This document shows, in pieces, positions 8,313 to 14,481 of a stretch of DNA of 19,098 bases. The notes beneath the pieces were generated by a model. It had not been told where the DNA came from. It saw nothing but the letters and a program-made list of their open reading frames with translations, and searched no databases. The first letter of the stretch is position 1; every line of letters begins with the position of its first letter. Both the position numbers and the translations under genes were made by a program. Source of the DNA: CAYTOF01 sp964439435 (lineage in GTDB: Bacteria > Bacillota > Clostridia > Oscillospirales > QAMX01); contig CAYTOF010000042.1 of the NCBI GenBank assembly GCA_964439435.1, positions 1 to 19,098 on the forward strand, written 5' to 3'.

Positions 8313-9443
8313 TCAATCGTTAAAGTCACCGCTGTGAGCGATGCGTTTTCCTGTAAAAGCATCAAAAGCGTAAATTGTTTCAGTATTATAACCGCTTTCC
8401 GTGTTTTTAATTGTAGAAAATACCCACGCCGGATAAAGCGTAATTGGCCCTGATGCGCTTTTAGCTCCGGCCAAATAGGTAATCTCCGCGTGAAAAACAC
8501 GCACCGGCTCAAGCAAAATCACATCGGCAAATTCCGCTTTAAGCACTTCAACTGCATTGGCAATTGAAAGCACCGAGCGAGCTTCTCCTTGAGAGACAGG
8601 GAGAAAGACACCTGAAACCAAAACCTGCATTAAACCATTGGCATTGAACACTCCCTGCACACTTTGTGTATATGTAAGATAACCGGAATACCCATGCCAT
8701 GCATAATCAACAACCGGAATGCCATTAAAAAATTGTCGATATGAAAAGGCATATCCATTTGAAAACAAGTCTTGTTCCTGCTCAGTAAGAGGATTGTAAC
8801 GGCCTGAATAAATTGGAAACAACTCTCGTTGTTTTTCTGCGGTGAGGCAGTATGTCTGTGTGGCGCGAAAGCTGTCCACGGAAATCCCGAGTGCAGATAG
8901 ATTTTCTTCAAAGCTTCTCCGTGTTTCGGTCAGAGAAATACCATCCAATTCTCTTTCACCCTCAAAGTCAGCAATTTGATGTCTTCTCCATACTTGATCG
9001 CTGCTGGAAACCTTAAAAACAATATCATCCAGAGGGATTAAATATGATTGGATATCCTCACGCGAAAAGGAAAATGTGCCGTTGGATTTTCGTCCGCTTG
9101 ATCCATATTCTCCTGTCATGCCCACAGAAATAAACTCCTGCAAATCAGCGTTCTTCCATCTATACATATATCCCGGCGCTTCCAAAGTAAAGTCAGCCTC
9201 ATCAGGAGCTGTCATAAATATCTTGGCGGCTTTTTTCTCATCTATGGACAATATATTTGCTTTGATGACTGCTGCTGTTTCCACTTCAATTATAGAAGCC
9301 GGCTCGAAGTCGATTATAAGATTTTGGGGCATTTTCACAGTACCGTTGTTTTCCGCGCTGTTCGTGGGAACTTTTCCCTCAGGTCCACAGGCGGTAAACA
9401 GCAGTATGAACATCAGCAGGGACAAAAACATTTTCTTTTTCAT
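8313..9443 (-). CDS. Lipoprotein B of a tandem paralogous pair
   Basis: This 376-aa protein has a signal peptide ending in the lipobox LFTAC (Cys19) and is therefore probably anchored on the outer face of the membrane. The ATG follows AAAGGAGG. I do not recognise a named family. It is clearly a paralogue of the gene upstream: long blocks are identical, for example REDIQSYLIPLDDIVFKVS and QSVQGVFNANGLMQVLVSG. It lacks the Thr-rich linker and the acidic C-terminal tail of that paralogue. The C-terminal third (GIPVVDY ... LAGA ... LYPAWVFST ... YAFDAFTGKRI) resembles the PepSY/YycI kind of fold, in which a strand ends in 'A..G'; this is a weak structural guess. It probably senses, binds or protects from something handled by the downstream ABC exporter. 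Confidence 0.82.
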   Translation of the reverse strand: MKKKMFLSLLMFILLFTACGPEGKVPTNSAENNGTVKMPQNLIIDFEPASIIEVETAAVIKANILSIDEKKAAKIFMTAPDEADFTLEAPGYMYRWKNADLQEFISVGMTGEYGSSGRKSNGTFSFSREDIQSYLIPLDDIVFKVSSSDQVWRRHQIADFEGERELDGISLTETRRSFEENLSALGISVDSFRATQTYCLTAEKQRELFPIYSGRYNPLTEQEQDLFSNGYAFSYRQFFNGIPVVDYAWHGYSGYLTYTQSVQGVFNANGLMQVLVSGVFLPVSQGEARSVLSIANAVEVLKAEFADVILLEPVRVFHAEITYLAGAKSASGPITLYPAWVFSTIKNTESGYNTETIYAFDAFTGKRIAHSGDFND

Positions 9444-9468
9444 CTAACATCCTCCTTTCGATTTTGTT

Positions 9469-9510
9469 TTCCTACGCGATCGCAAAGTACATTTTGAGAC
9501 CGCGTAGGAA
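9469..9510 (-). promoter_or_regulatory. Intercistronic hairpin before lipoprotein B
   Basis: TTCCTACGCG (9469-9478) pairs with CGCGTAGGAA (9501-9510) in a 10-bp stem. On the transcribed minus strand it sits between the stop of lipoprotein A and the Shine-Dalgarno of lipoprotein B, followed by AACAAAATCGAAAGGAGG. No U run follows. It is probably an RNA stability or processing element rather than a terminator. The same arrangement precedes lipoprotein A. Confidence 0.6.
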
Positions 9511-9558
9511 TATAGCTTTTCATCGATGATGTTAAAAATATAATGTGCTGTGGGGTTC

Positions 9559-10848
9559 TCAGTCGCTATTTTCATCTTCCTCAGCGATATGCTGACCGGT
9601 AAATTCACCGCTGTGAGATATACGTTGACCGGTAAACGCATCAAAAGCATAGATTGTTTCCGAAGGATGTCCGCTCAAAGATTTTTTTACTGTTGAAAAG
9701 ACCCATGCAGGATAGAGAGTAATCACTCCTGAGTCATCTGCGCCGGCTAAATAGTTGAGTTCTGCGTGTATAACGCGCACTTGACCACGTGGTGAAGCTA
9801 TCTCGACATATCCGGCTCTTAGCTCATCTATATTGGCAAGCTCGGCTTTGAGCTTTTCGATAGCTTCAGAAAGAGTAAGCACCGGTTTGGCTTCCTCTTT
9901 AGATGAAGGCAGAAAGATTCCGGAAACTAAAACTTGCATTAATCCATTGGCATTGAATACACCTTGAACGCTTTGGATATATGAGAAACAACCCGCATAT
10001 CCATGCCATAAACAGTCTATAACAGGAATTCCGTCAAAAAACTGACGGTAAGAAAGGGCACATCCGTTGGAAAACAGTTCTTCTTCTCGCACGGTTAATG
10101 GATTTGACCTGTCGGAATAAATCGGATACAATTTACGTTGCTCCTCTGCGGTAACACAATAGGTTTTTGTGGCGCGAAAACTGTCCATAGGAAGGCCAAG
10201 AGCAGATAGATTTTCTTCAAAGCGTTTTCGTGTTTCTTCAAGAGAAATACCATCTAACTCCTTTTCTCCCTCCAGGCCGACGATTTCGTATCTTCTCCAT
10301 ATTTGATCGTTGTTGGAAACTTTAAAAACAATGTCGTCCAGAGGGATTAAATATGATTGGATATCCTCACGTAAAAAGGAAAAGGTACCATCTGATTTTC
10401 GTCCGCTTGAGCCATATTCCCCCGTCATACCCACAGAGACATATTCTTGAAAGTTGGAGTTTTTCCATCTGTACATATAACCCGGACCCTCCAAACTAAG
10501 GTCAGCATCGCCAGATGCTGTCAAAAATATCTCGGCACTTTTTTTCTCATCAATCGATAACATATCGGCTGTGATGATTGCAGCTGTTTTCATTTCAACC
10601 ACATCAGCAGGCTCGAATTCAATGATAAAGGCTTCCGGTGTTTTATCCGGCTCTTCCTCCGCAGTGTCTTCTGTGGTCTGTGGTGTGCTGGTTTCCGTGA
10701 TTTTAACAGTAGTGGTGCCTTCTGTGGCTTTCAAAGTTCTGCTTTCTGTAGTTTGAGTCGTACTTTCCTCCGGAATTTCTGCCATCGGTGCGCAGGCGGA
10801 AAATAGTAAAATAACCGCCAGCAAGAGCATTAGAAACTTCTTGTCCAT
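9559..10848 (-). CDS. Lipoprotein A of a tandem paralogous pair
   Basis: This 429-aa lipoprotein starts at the ATG at 10848 (MDKKFLML), which follows AAAGGAGA; the open frame from 10923 covers the leader hairpin and is unlikely. The lipobox is LFSAC (Cys19). A Thr/Glu-rich linker (about residues 29-65) lifts a globular domain off the membrane. The core is very similar along its whole length to lipoprotein B. Differences include an extra segment near residues 350-360 (AGYVEIASPRGQ) that B lacks and an acidic tail (HIAEEDENSD). The gene follows the small secreted-protein gene and precedes lipoprotein B, so the pair arose by local duplication and has since diverged at the ends. I do not recognise the family; an envelope sensor or binding role is inferred from anchoring and operon position. 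Confidence 0.82.
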   Translation of the reverse strand: MDKKFLMLLLAVILLFSACAPMAEIPEESTTQTTESRTLKATEGTTTVKITETSTPQTTEDTAEEEPDKTPEAFIIEFEPADVVEMKTAAIITADMLSIDEKKSAEIFLTASGDADLSLEGPGYMYRWKNSNFQEYVSVGMTGEYGSSGRKSDGTFSFLREDIQSYLIPLDDIVFKVSNNDQIWRRYEIVGLEGEKELDGISLEETRKRFEENLSALGLPMDSFRATKTYCVTAEEQRKLYPIYSDRSNPLTVREEELFSNGCALSYRQFFDGIPVIDCLWHGYAGCFSYIQSVQGVFNANGLMQVLVSGIFLPSSKEEAKPVLTLSEAIEKLKAELANIDELRAGYVEIASPRGQVRVIHAELNYLAGADDSGVITLYPAWVFSTVKKSLSGHPSETIYAFDAFTGQRISHSGEFTGQHIAEEDENSD

Positions 10849-10871
10849 ATCAAATCTCCTTTCGGTTTTGT

Positions 10872-10913
10872 TCTTCACGCGGCTGGTTAGCAGGTATAGC
10901 AGCCGCGTGAAGA
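10872..10913 (-). promoter_or_regulatory. 14-bp perfect intercistronic hairpin before lipoprotein A
   Basis: TCTTCACGCGGCTG (10872-10885) pairs perfectly with CAGCCGCGTGAAGA (10900-10913) around a 14-base loop. On the minus strand it lies after the stop of the secreted-protein gene and just before ACAAAACCGAAAGGAG and the lipoprotein A start. No U run follows. It could let the upstream secreted protein be made in excess by protecting its mRNA end. Confidence 0.65.
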
Positions 10914-10939
10914 TACGCTTCAAATAAGGGTGTTATCAA

Positions 10940-11356
10940 TTAGTCGGGTGACCAGGTCCCATATACTTCATAAGTCAAGTATGGATTATATGCTCCGCCT
11001 CCAACCAGGCGATACCACTGCCCACTACCACCATATCCGAGTTTATAATTAAAGGAGACAGAGCCCGGTGTGTTGAGGATCAATAAGTTTGTAGATACAT
11101 CAGTTCCCAACGGGGATGTGCTTACCTGGATCCAGTAAATTGTTGGAGTTGCATATATAGTTGGGTTTACCCACGGATTCATTCCCCCGTCTGCTTTAAT
11201 GGGTGATGAGCTTTTTGCACTGCCTAATACCGGTGGATCAATCTCAAAGTGATATGATCCTGATGAGAATACTCCAGCGGATTCAGCATAGGCAATACCA
11301 GCAAGTAAGACAAGCATGATAATAATTAGTGTAAGAACCAATATCCGTTTTTTCAT
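10940..11356 (-). CDS. Small secreted protein, 138 aa, first gene of the exporter operon
   Basis: This protein has a clear Sec signal peptide (KKR, then a long hydrophobic stretch, cleavage after AYA at residue 24). The mature part of about 114 aa has no cysteine and is rich in Tyr, Gly, Ser, Pro and Trp, ending GQWYRLVGGGAYNPYLTYEVYGTWSPD-like at residues 112-138. Alternating hydrophobic residues suggest a small beta-sheet domain. I chose the ATG at 11356 because GGAGGAGG lies 8 bases upstream; the reading from 11374 would include it. I do not recognise the family. Its place as first gene, under an ECF-type promoter and before two lipoproteins and an ABC-2 exporter, suggests a secreted effector, bacteriocin-like protein or envelope stress protein; none of these is proven. 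It differs visibly from lactococcin 972, which is sometimes linked to similar exporters. Confidence 0.78.
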   Translation of the reverse strand: MKKRILVLTLIIIMLVLLAGIAYAESAGVFSSGSYHFEIDPPVLGSAKSSSPIKADGGMNPWVNPTIYATPTIYWIQVSTSPLGTDVSTNLLILNTPGSVSFNYKLGYGGSGQWYRLVGGGAYNPYLTYEVYGTWSPD

Positions 11357-11431
11357 GACTTGTACCTCCTCCATATCTTATTTACGACCTCACCTGCACC
11401 AGCCGATTGAGGGTCAGGTTTACCCCTCTAT

Positions 11432-11462
11432 ATATATGTACTGAAGGAGATGTATGGGGACA
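11432..11462 (-). promoter_or_regulatory. Candidate ECF-type promoter of the secreted protein/lipoprotein/exporter operon
   Basis: On the minus strand, TGTCCCC (11462-11456), 14 bases, then GTACATATAT (11441-11432). The identical two blocks with identical spacing occur upstream of the anti-sigma-like gene on the other strand (12140-12170). The TGT-type −35 and GTA-type −10 blocks are reminiscent of ECF sigma promoters, with a spacer a little shorter than the usual 16-17 bases. A housekeeping reading (TTGTCC, 17 bases, TACATA) also fits this copy. The leader to the start codon would be about 70 bases. Confidence 0.6.
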
Positions 11463-11578
11463 AAAAATATTTAAATTATTGATTTTCAACGAATTCCACA
11501 AAAACAATCATTTAACTTGGTGTTATTGACGAACACTTGAGTCCTTCCATAGATTGTTAATTTTTTAAATCAGCAGAT

Positions 11579-11607
11579 TTGCTTCTCCATGATTTATTTA
11601 TTATAAT
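11579..11607 (+). promoter_or_regulatory. Sigma-A promoter of the ECF sigma gene
   Basis: TTGCTT (11579-11584), a 17-base spacer, then a perfect TATAAT (11602-11607). It lies about 58 bases before the ATG at 11665. The sigma gene would thus be read by the housekeeping polymerase and not by its own product. Confidence 0.7.
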
Positions 11608-11664
11608 AGCAATATAATTATATTAGATTTCTGGAATTATATCAATAAAAGCAAGGGAATAACA

Positions 11665-12136
11665 ATGAGATTAAGCACCGATCAGTCACAATTTATAAAT
11701 TCTCTTTATACCGAGCTGTACTTAAAGTTGTTCAGATATGCAGTCAACGCTTTAAAGAGTAGTCATCTCGCAGAGGAAGCAGTGCAAGAAACTTTTTGTA
11801 TCGCTTGCATAAAAGCCAAAGATTGCATGCAATCTCCAAATCCGGAAGGTTGGATTGTTCTCACATTGAAAAATGTCATTCGCAATACGATTAAGTCTCG
11901 CTACCGCCTAAACCACTTGCTGGTCGTGTCTATTTCGGGGGGGAGGGCTAGAAACTGATATACACCTTTCTGATTTGATCTCAGAGGAAGATTTTTCTCT
12001 TTTAAAACGGATCACACTCGACCGCATGTCAATGGCCGAAGCCGCGCGAGAATTTGGCTTGTCGCTGGAAGCATGCAAAAAGCGAGTTCAGCGAGCGCGC
12101 AAGAAAATGGAAAAGGAGCTATCTAAAATTTTATGA
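11665..12136 (+). pseudogene. ECF sigma-70 family RNA polymerase sigma factor, interrupted by a one-base frameshift at a G7 tract
   Basis: The first frame (11665-11958, 97 aa) encodes sigma region 2, with the typical SSHLAEEAVQETF and NPEGWIVLTLKNVIRNT segments. It stops soon after a run of seven G (11937-11943). The other half is in the +1 frame from the G tract to TGA at 12134-12136. It encodes region 4, a helix-turn-helix reading MSMAEAAREFGLSLEACKKR, then RARKKMEKEL. Removing one G joins them into a 156-aa protein of normal ECF size (SISGGG-LETD junction). It is therefore a broken gene, a phase-variable one, a programmed frameshift or a sequencing error. AAGGGA precedes the ATG. It is divergent from the exporter operon and upstream of an anti-sigma-like gene, so it is the probable regulator of both. 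Confidence 0.85.
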
Positions 12137-12139
12137 GTG

Positions 12140-12170
12140 TGTCCCCAAACACATATGTGTGTACATATAT
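12140..12170 (+). promoter_or_regulatory. Candidate ECF-type promoter of the anti-sigma-like gene
   Basis: TGTCCCC (12140-12146), 14 bases, then GTACATATAT (12161-12170), matching the minus-strand motif at 11432-11462 in both blocks and spacing. The spacer here is the palindrome ACACATATGTGT. It begins 4 bases past the sigma stop codon. If GTAC is the −10, the leader is very short, with the ribosome site AAGGTGG at about 12178-12184. Confidence 0.6.
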
Positions 12171-12190
12171 CAAATAGAAGGTGGTAATAT

Positions 12191-12451
12191 ATGAAAACAT
12201 TTGAGACATTCGACAACATGAACACTGAAGAGTTGGAAGAAATCCTCCGACAGGACATTTGCGTTACAACCGAAGAGGAGCTGGACCAAGAAACCTTGCT
12301 CTATATCTTGTCAGTGCTCGTAGCGAGAGAAAAAGAGCAGCCAACAGTAAAATATACCGATATAACTGATGCTTGGACATCATTTTACCAAAACTATCTA
12401 CCCATTGCGAATAAAGTGGCATATTCACACGAATCATTCCATAGCTCCTAA
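12191..12451 (+). CDS. Small anti-sigma-like protein, 86 aa, without membrane anchor
   Basis: The acidic N-terminal part (TFDNMNTEELEEILRQD ... EEELDQETLLYILSVLVAREKEQ) followed by DAWTSFYQNYLP is the pattern of the cytoplasmic N-terminal domain found in Clostridia anti-sigma proteins encoded after ECF sigma genes. In those proteins a transmembrane segment and an extracellular domain normally follow. Here the protein ends after NKVAYSHESFHSS with no hydrophobic span, and the downstream DNA does not restore one in any frame I checked. It is either a truncated anti-sigma or a naturally soluble antagonist. AAGGTGG lies before the ATG. It is 54 bases downstream of the sigma gene and has its own ECF-type promoter copy, which would make a feedback loop. 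The family call rests on pattern and position only. Confidence 0.6.
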   Translation: MKTFETFDNMNTEELEEILRQDICVTTEEELDQETLLYILSVLVAREKEQPTVKYTDITDAWTSFYQNYLPIANKVAYSHESFHSS

Positions 12452-12596
12452 ATGTATTCCTCCAACATCGAACTATAAGAGATTTATAATATAACTCGTC
12501 CTGATTGTACAAATGCGGACGTTCTAAATTCATAGGTGTCACACTCGGTGAAAAATTTTTTCAATTGATGAAATATTCAGATATATTGGATTTACA

Positions 12597-12654
12597 AAAT
12601 GCCACTGACAAGCATGGTTTAACAACATTCATACTTTGCTTGTCAGTGGCATTT
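12597..12654. repeat. 17-bp perfect inverted repeat downstream of the anti-sigma-like gene
   Basis: AAATGCCACTGACAAGC (12597-12613) is perfectly complementary to GCTTGTCAGTGGCATTT (12638-12654), with a 24-base spacer. It lies between convergent genes, about 145 bases after the anti-sigma-like stop and 66 bases before the sulfatase stop. Neither side has a convincing U run. It may be a terminator-like structure or a small mobile palindrome. The rest of 12452-12719 shows no gene. Confidence 0.6.
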
Positions 12655-12719
12655 AACATAATCGATTATTCGTTATTTAACTGCGCTTTAAAAGCGAAAC
12701 TGCAGATTTCATATACTGC

Positions 12720-14105
12720 TTATCCGTCCTCTGCTTTATCATAAATTGCAATTATATACGGGTGATTCGGATTGTATTGCGTTAGCTTTTTAGGATTGCT
12801 TACATATCCCGGCAGTCTGATATTTTCCCCTTTGATGTTGGTTGAGCTGTCTCCCAACTCTTTTCTCCATTCATTTGCCAATTGGCTCATTTTTGCCACA
12901 ATGTCCGGGTGTTTTTCATACACATTTTGGTTCTCGCCTATATCTATGCTCAAGTCATATAATTCTTCAGCCACATTTCCCTTTTTCCTGAAGTGCAATT
13001 TCCAGTTCTTATATCTTATGGCTTCCAAGCTCTCTTCGTGATAAAAAAGAAAATCTTCTCTTTTGCTTGCTTCAGAGTTTGATTGCATGAAATAAGAGGA
13101 AATGTCTATTCCGTCTATTTTCCGTTCTTCATTCACTTTGACTCCGGCAACAGATGCAAATGTTGGAAACAAATCCAGATGAGATGCGGTGTCTCTGCAC
13201 ACACCGCTACCTTCAATTGTATCTTTCCAATACATGATACATGGAACCCTCATCCCGCCTTCCCAAGTTTCGCCTTTTCTGCCCCTCAGTTTCCCATTGC
13301 TGGCTCCGTTATCCCCTCTCGAACCATTGTCCGATGTGATGATTATCAATGTGTTTTCTTCAATATCGTATTTTTTCAGCTCATATAAAATACAGCCGAC
13401 AGCCCAGTCAACACTCTCCACACAAGCACCAAAATCTCCATTTTGGGATTCTTTAACAAATCTTTCCGGAGCGTATAATGGCAAATGGACTTGCAAGGGG
13501 GCAAAATACAGGAAAAACGGGTTTTCTTTGTTGTCTCTTATAAAGCGAATCGACTTTTCTACATATCTCTCAATCAGCCCGCGTTGATCAGGCTGCTCTT
13601 GTATAACTTCTTTATCTTCCACCAACGGTAAAGGCGGATAATTCCTGTCGATCTCATCCATCGTCGCGTTGTTCCAAAGTCTGCGCTGTCTTCCCATGTC
13701 GTTGCTGTATGGCAGCCCATAATAATGATCAAAACCATAATTTGTCGGCAAAAACTCAGGCTGGTCTCCGCAATGCCATTTGCCGACAATCATTGTTGAA
13801 TATCCCCCTCTCTTCAACATACCGGCAATCGTTTCTTCATTGTGATTTATGCCTATCGGCGCCCCGGGAAATAAAACTCCTCCTCCGTTAAATTCGGCAA
13901 AGCCAATGCGTTTTGGATAGCACCCTGTCATCAGCGCTCCTCTTGAAGGGGAACACACAGGTGACGGGGCATAATAATCTGTGAACAGCATGCCTTCCTT
14001 TGCCAGCTTGTCAATAACAGGAGTCCGATTTAACTTCGAGCCATAACATCCCAAATCCCCATAACCCAAGTCATCAAAATTGATAAGTACAATATTTGGT
14101 TTCAA
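12720..14105 (-). CDS. Type I sulfatase (arylsulfatase family), leaderless
   Basis: This 461-aa enzyme has the full set of sulfatase motifs. The active-site sequence is PVCSPSRGALMTG, with Cys51 in a C-x-P-x-R context that is converted to formylglycine. Metal ligands are D11, D12, D259 and N260. The further family residues are R55, K109, H111 (GKWHCG), H207 and K277 (GRKGETWEGG). There is no signal peptide, so it appears cytoplasmic and would act on imported sulfated sugars. The start is TTG at 14105: an in-frame TGA three codons upstream leaves no other choice, and AGGAG lies 10 bases before it. No maturase gene (anSME or FGE) is in the window. It has its own promoter and stands as a single gene. 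Substrate unknown; sulfated host or algal glycans are typical for this family. Confidence 0.93.
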   Translation of the reverse strand: MKPNIVLINFDDLGYGDLGCYGSKLNRTPVIDKLAKEGMLFTDYYAPSPVCSPSRGALMTGCYPKRIGFAEFNGGGVLFPGAPIGINHNEETIAGMLKRGGYSTMIVGKWHCGDQPEFLPTNYGFDHYYGLPYSNDMGRQRRLWNNATMDEIDRNYPPLPLVEDKEVIQEQPDQRGLIERYVEKSIRFIRDNKENPFFLYFAPLQVHLPLYAPERFVKESQNGDFGACVESVDWAVGCILYELKKYDIEENTLIIITSDNGSRGDNGASNGKLRGRKGETWEGGMRVPCIMYWKDTIEGSGVCRDTASHLDLFPTFASVAGVKVNEERKIDGIDISSYFMQSNSEASKREDFLFYHEESLEAIRYKNWKLHFRKKGNVAEELYDLSIDIGENQNVYEKHPDIVAKMSQLANEWRKELGDSSTNIKGENIRLPGYVSNPKKLTQYNPNHPYIIAIYDKAEDG

Positions 14106-14185
14106 AGAAACTCATCTCCTTTTAGCATTCTGAAACATAAATTTGCGACCCAATTTGCCAATTCATTTCTCATCATGTCTTTATT

Positions 14186-14210
14186 CAGATATCAAAAACA
14201 CAAATATCTG
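14186..14210. promoter_or_regulatory. Palindrome at the predicted sulfatase transcription start, possible operator
   Basis: CAGATAT (14186-14192) and ATATCTG (14204-14210) form a 7-base inverted repeat with an 11-base AT-rich spacer. It starts right after the predicted −10 of the sulfatase gene (14221-14216, minus strand) and so covers the expected start point, where a repressor would be effective. No regulator gene is adjacent. Confidence 0.35.
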
Positions 14211-14215
14211 CTATA

Positions 14216-14244
14216 ATTTTACTACTCAAGGATAAACTAATCAA
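14216..14244 (-). promoter_or_regulatory. Sigma-A promoter of the sulfatase gene
   Basis: On the minus strand, TTGATT (14244-14239), a 17-base spacer, then TAAAAT (14221-14216). The leader to the TTG start would be about 100 bases. Confidence 0.5.
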
Positions 14245-14303
14245 GCGTTGATTAAAATATTAACAGCGGCAATGAAAATTTTCTTCTTTACCTATAAAAA
14301 AGT

Positions 14304-14335
14304 AAATCGGCACCCGCAAATGCGAGTGCCGATTT
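14304..14335 (-). terminator. Intrinsic terminator of the flippase operon
   Basis: AAATCGGCAC (14304-14313) pairs with GTGCCGATTT (14326-14335), and the stem continues inward by three G-C pairs after one mismatch. On the minus strand it is followed by ACTTTTTTATAGG, a good U tract. It ends the minus-strand operon after the flippase gene and the decayed remnant. Confidence 0.8.
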
Positions 14336-14345
14336 GTTGTATCTC

Positions 14346-14481
14346 CTAAAGTAAGTATCTTTTTGTGTTCCCGATAAGCTTATTGTAGTCGCAAAAAACT
14401 TTAAATCAATAAATTGTATAATAGCTTTGCTTTTTCTATATCAACAGCTTGCTGTGATGACCCACCTAAAAATACCCTTTT
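14346..14481 (-). pseudogene. Decayed N-terminal remnant of an ATP-grasp family protein
   Basis: Right after the flippase stop, the minus strand reads RVFLGGSSQQAVDIEKAK then a stop (TAA at 14403-14401). In another frame (14399-14346) it reads VFCDYNKLIGNTKRY then a stop. Together these match from memory the start of capsule-cluster ATP-grasp proteins (the 'LLGGS-x-Q-x-x-x-I-x-x-AKxLGYY-V-x-CDY-x-x-x-x-PG' pattern), with a frameshift between the halves. There is no start codon with a ribosome site, and the rest of the gene is missing; a terminator follows. ATP-grasp genes next to Wzx flippases are common in polysaccharide loci, which supports the reading. The match covers only some 40 residues, so the call is tentative. 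Confidence 0.4.

Larger units (their letters stand above)
11357..11664. other. Divergent intergenic region between the exporter operon and the sigma gene
   Basis: This 308-base gap holds the minus-strand ECF-type motif (11432-11462) and the plus-strand housekeeping promoter (11579-11607). The stretch 11463-11578 is AT-rich and shows no gene. The minus-strand leader contains a short stem (GAGGG with CCCTC, within about 11408-11428). Confidence 0.6.
14106..14303. other. Sulfatase upstream region
   Basis: No gene is seen here. The stretch holds the sulfatase leader, the palindrome at 14186-14210 and the promoter at 14216-14244, then AT-rich sequence up to the terminator at 14304. The T-rich tail of that terminator lies on the minus strand at 14301-14296. 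Confidence 0.5.

Noticed and set aside
10940..11356. Secreted protein as a lactococcin 972-type bacteriocin
   Set aside because: The operon layout is reminiscent, but the mature protein is larger and I do not see the characteristic lactococcin 972 sequence pattern.
12505..12744. 79-codon plus-strand frame over the inverted repeat at 12597-12654
   Set aside because: No Shine-Dalgarno; it spans a 17-bp palindrome and runs into the convergent sulfatase gene.
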